Assembly (NCBI RefSeq): GCF_021261325.1
Contig: NZ_JAJSBI010000009.1
Location: 1 to 64,000, forward strand
Length of the DNA stretch: 64,000 nt
Direction: 5' to 3'
Source of the DNA: Streptomyces guryensis
GTDB taxonomy: Bacteria; Actinomycetota; Actinomycetes; Streptomycetales; Streptomycetaceae
The translations under genes and the position numbers were made by a program. The notes beneath the pieces are model-generated. The model searched no databases. It saw only the letters and a program-made list of their open reading frames with translations, and had not been told where the DNA came from. Positions 63,186 to 64,000 of this stretch are shown here, in pieces (the first letter of the stretch is position 1; each line of letters starts with the position of its first letter).

Positions 63186-63199
63186 TTAAAGCGATTTAA
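63186..63199. promoter_or_regulatory. LacI-type operator of the second binding-protein gene
   Basis: TTAAAGCGATTTAA, 13 of 14 positions identical to the iolC operator, followed by a further partial TTTAAAGCG. Confidence 0.7.
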
Positions 63200-63495
63200 A
63201 GCGATTGCGGAACGAATGGATCCCCATTGCCGCGAGCGGTGCCGGGGCATACCCGGAAAGTTATCCCGGCGTAACAATTCGGGCCGCACCGCAGGCCCGC
63301 CGCACGGACGGCCGGCGGGACCACCGACCTCGGCCCACCCGTCACCGAGGACCCCCAGATCCGGGGCGCAGCCCGCCTCCCTCGCTCGGCTGCGCCCCGT
63401 CATGTCCGAAAACGCACCGCAGCACCACCGGACCGACGCAGTCGGCGCCACGCTCCCCCCGCCGCCTTGGCATCGCACGAAGGAGTAACCAGCAC

Positions 63496-64000
63496 ATGGA
63501 ACGCAAGCAGCCGGGCCGACCGCTCGGTCGCCGTCTTTCCCGAAGAGCTCTGACCGCGGTGAGCCTGCTTGCCCTGACGGCGGCCGCGCTGACCGGGTGC
63601 GCCAGCGGCAAGGCCAAAGGCGGCGACACGGGGCAGGCGACGGCGTCGGCCGGCGGCGGATCGGCGTCCGGCACGAAGAGCAACGGCAAGAACTCCATCT
63701 ACGTCATCGGCGGCAAGCCCGACGACCCGTTCTGGTCCGCGATCAAGCGAGGCGGCGAGGACGCGGCGAAGCTCGTGAGCGCAGGCGGCGGGAAGGTGAC
63801 CTTCCTGGGCCCGCAGAACTACGACAACCTCGGCCCGGACGCCGCCAAACTGACGCTCACCGCCCTGTCGCAGAACCCGTCGGCGATCCTCGTGCCCGAC
63901 TGGGTGCCCGAGAACCAGGACTCCGCGATCAAGCAGGCCATCGCCAAGGGCGTCAAGGTGTTCATCTACAACTCGGGCGGTGTCGACGCCGCCAAGAAGA
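63496..64000 (+). CDS. Sugar ABC binding lipoprotein (partial, runs off window)
   Basis: First 168 residues only. Basic N-terminus, hydrophobic core and lipobox LTGCAS (Cys near 35). A Gly/Ser/Lys linker follows, then the Peripla_BP_4 fold: SIYVIGGKPDDPFWSAIKRG, NYDNLGPDAAKLTLTALSQN, AILVPDWVPENQDSAIKQAI. GAAGGAG precedes the ATG. Diverged from the protein at 58591-59610, so it probably binds a different sugar. Permease and ATPase genes are expected to the right of the window. Confidence 0.88.
   Translation, partial: MERKQPGRPLGRRLSRRALTAVSLLALTAAALTGCASGKAKGGDTGQATASAGGGSASGTKSNGKNSIYVIGGKPDDPFWSAIKRGGEDAAKLVSAGGGKVTFLGPQNYDNLGPDAAKLTLTALSQNPSAILVPDWVPENQDSAIKQAIAKGVKVFIYNSGGVDAAKK

Overview
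The window is high-GC DNA with third-position GC bias, GTG/TTG starts, twin-arginine exports, a SpoIIE-type phosphatase and ABC sugar importers lacking their own ATPase. All of this fits a Streptomyces chromosome. It reads as an accessory catabolic region of regulated gene blocks separated by decayed sequence. I see no rRNA, tRNA or CRISPR array.

Region 1 (0-15.7 kb): a broken PucR-type regulator, then a plant-polysaccharide block. It has a secreted GH5 cellulase-type enzyme behind a LacI-type operator. A minus-strand GH43-LacI-LacI operon faces a plus-strand run of GH43-like enzyme, ABC binding protein, two permeases and a secreted beta-helix/LamG protein. A SurA-like membrane protein follows.

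Region 2 (15.7-26 kb): a minus operon (two alpha/beta hydrolases, one metallo-beta-lactamase-fold hydrolase) diverges from a plus operon (flavin reductase-like protein, hydrolase with an extra C-terminal domain, enoyl-CoA hydratase). A CGNR zinc-finger regulator and pcaI-pcaJ-pcaF, the end of the beta-ketoadipate pathway, follow. Three promoters share a CACnnGTG element. The set suggests breakdown of a cyclic or aromatic compound to succinyl-CoA and acetyl-CoA.

Region 3 (25.7-31 kb): gene fragments (enoyl-CoA hydratase, carboxylesterase, ProA-like dehydrogenase), an intact 1-Cys peroxiredoxin, and a 760-residue sensor-GAF-SpoIIE-RsbW protein.

Region 4 (31-43 kb): two divergent AraC-type regulators, then a second hydrolase plus metallo-hydrolase set with a tautomerase and an acyl-CoA ligase. 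Next is an operon of acyl-CoA dehydrogenase, two SDRs and TetR behind a tandem operator, diverging from a thiolase. This looks like a sister pathway to region 2.

Region 5 (43-45.4 kb): an IS701-type transposase remnant and an apparently intact IS481-type element with perfect terminal repeats and a 6-bp target duplication.

Region 6 (45.5-64 kb): myo-inositol catabolism. A minus operon iolC - aldolase - iolB - iolD - mmsA/iolA - MFS transporter - Gfo/Idh/MocA oxidoreductase - isomerase ends at a strong terminator. A second minus operon encodes a sugar ABC importer plus an IolH-like protein. Two paralogous LacI regulators and a further binding protein (cut by the window end) follow. The operator TTAAAGCGCTTTAA or a close variant occurs at four promoters, defining a local regulon.
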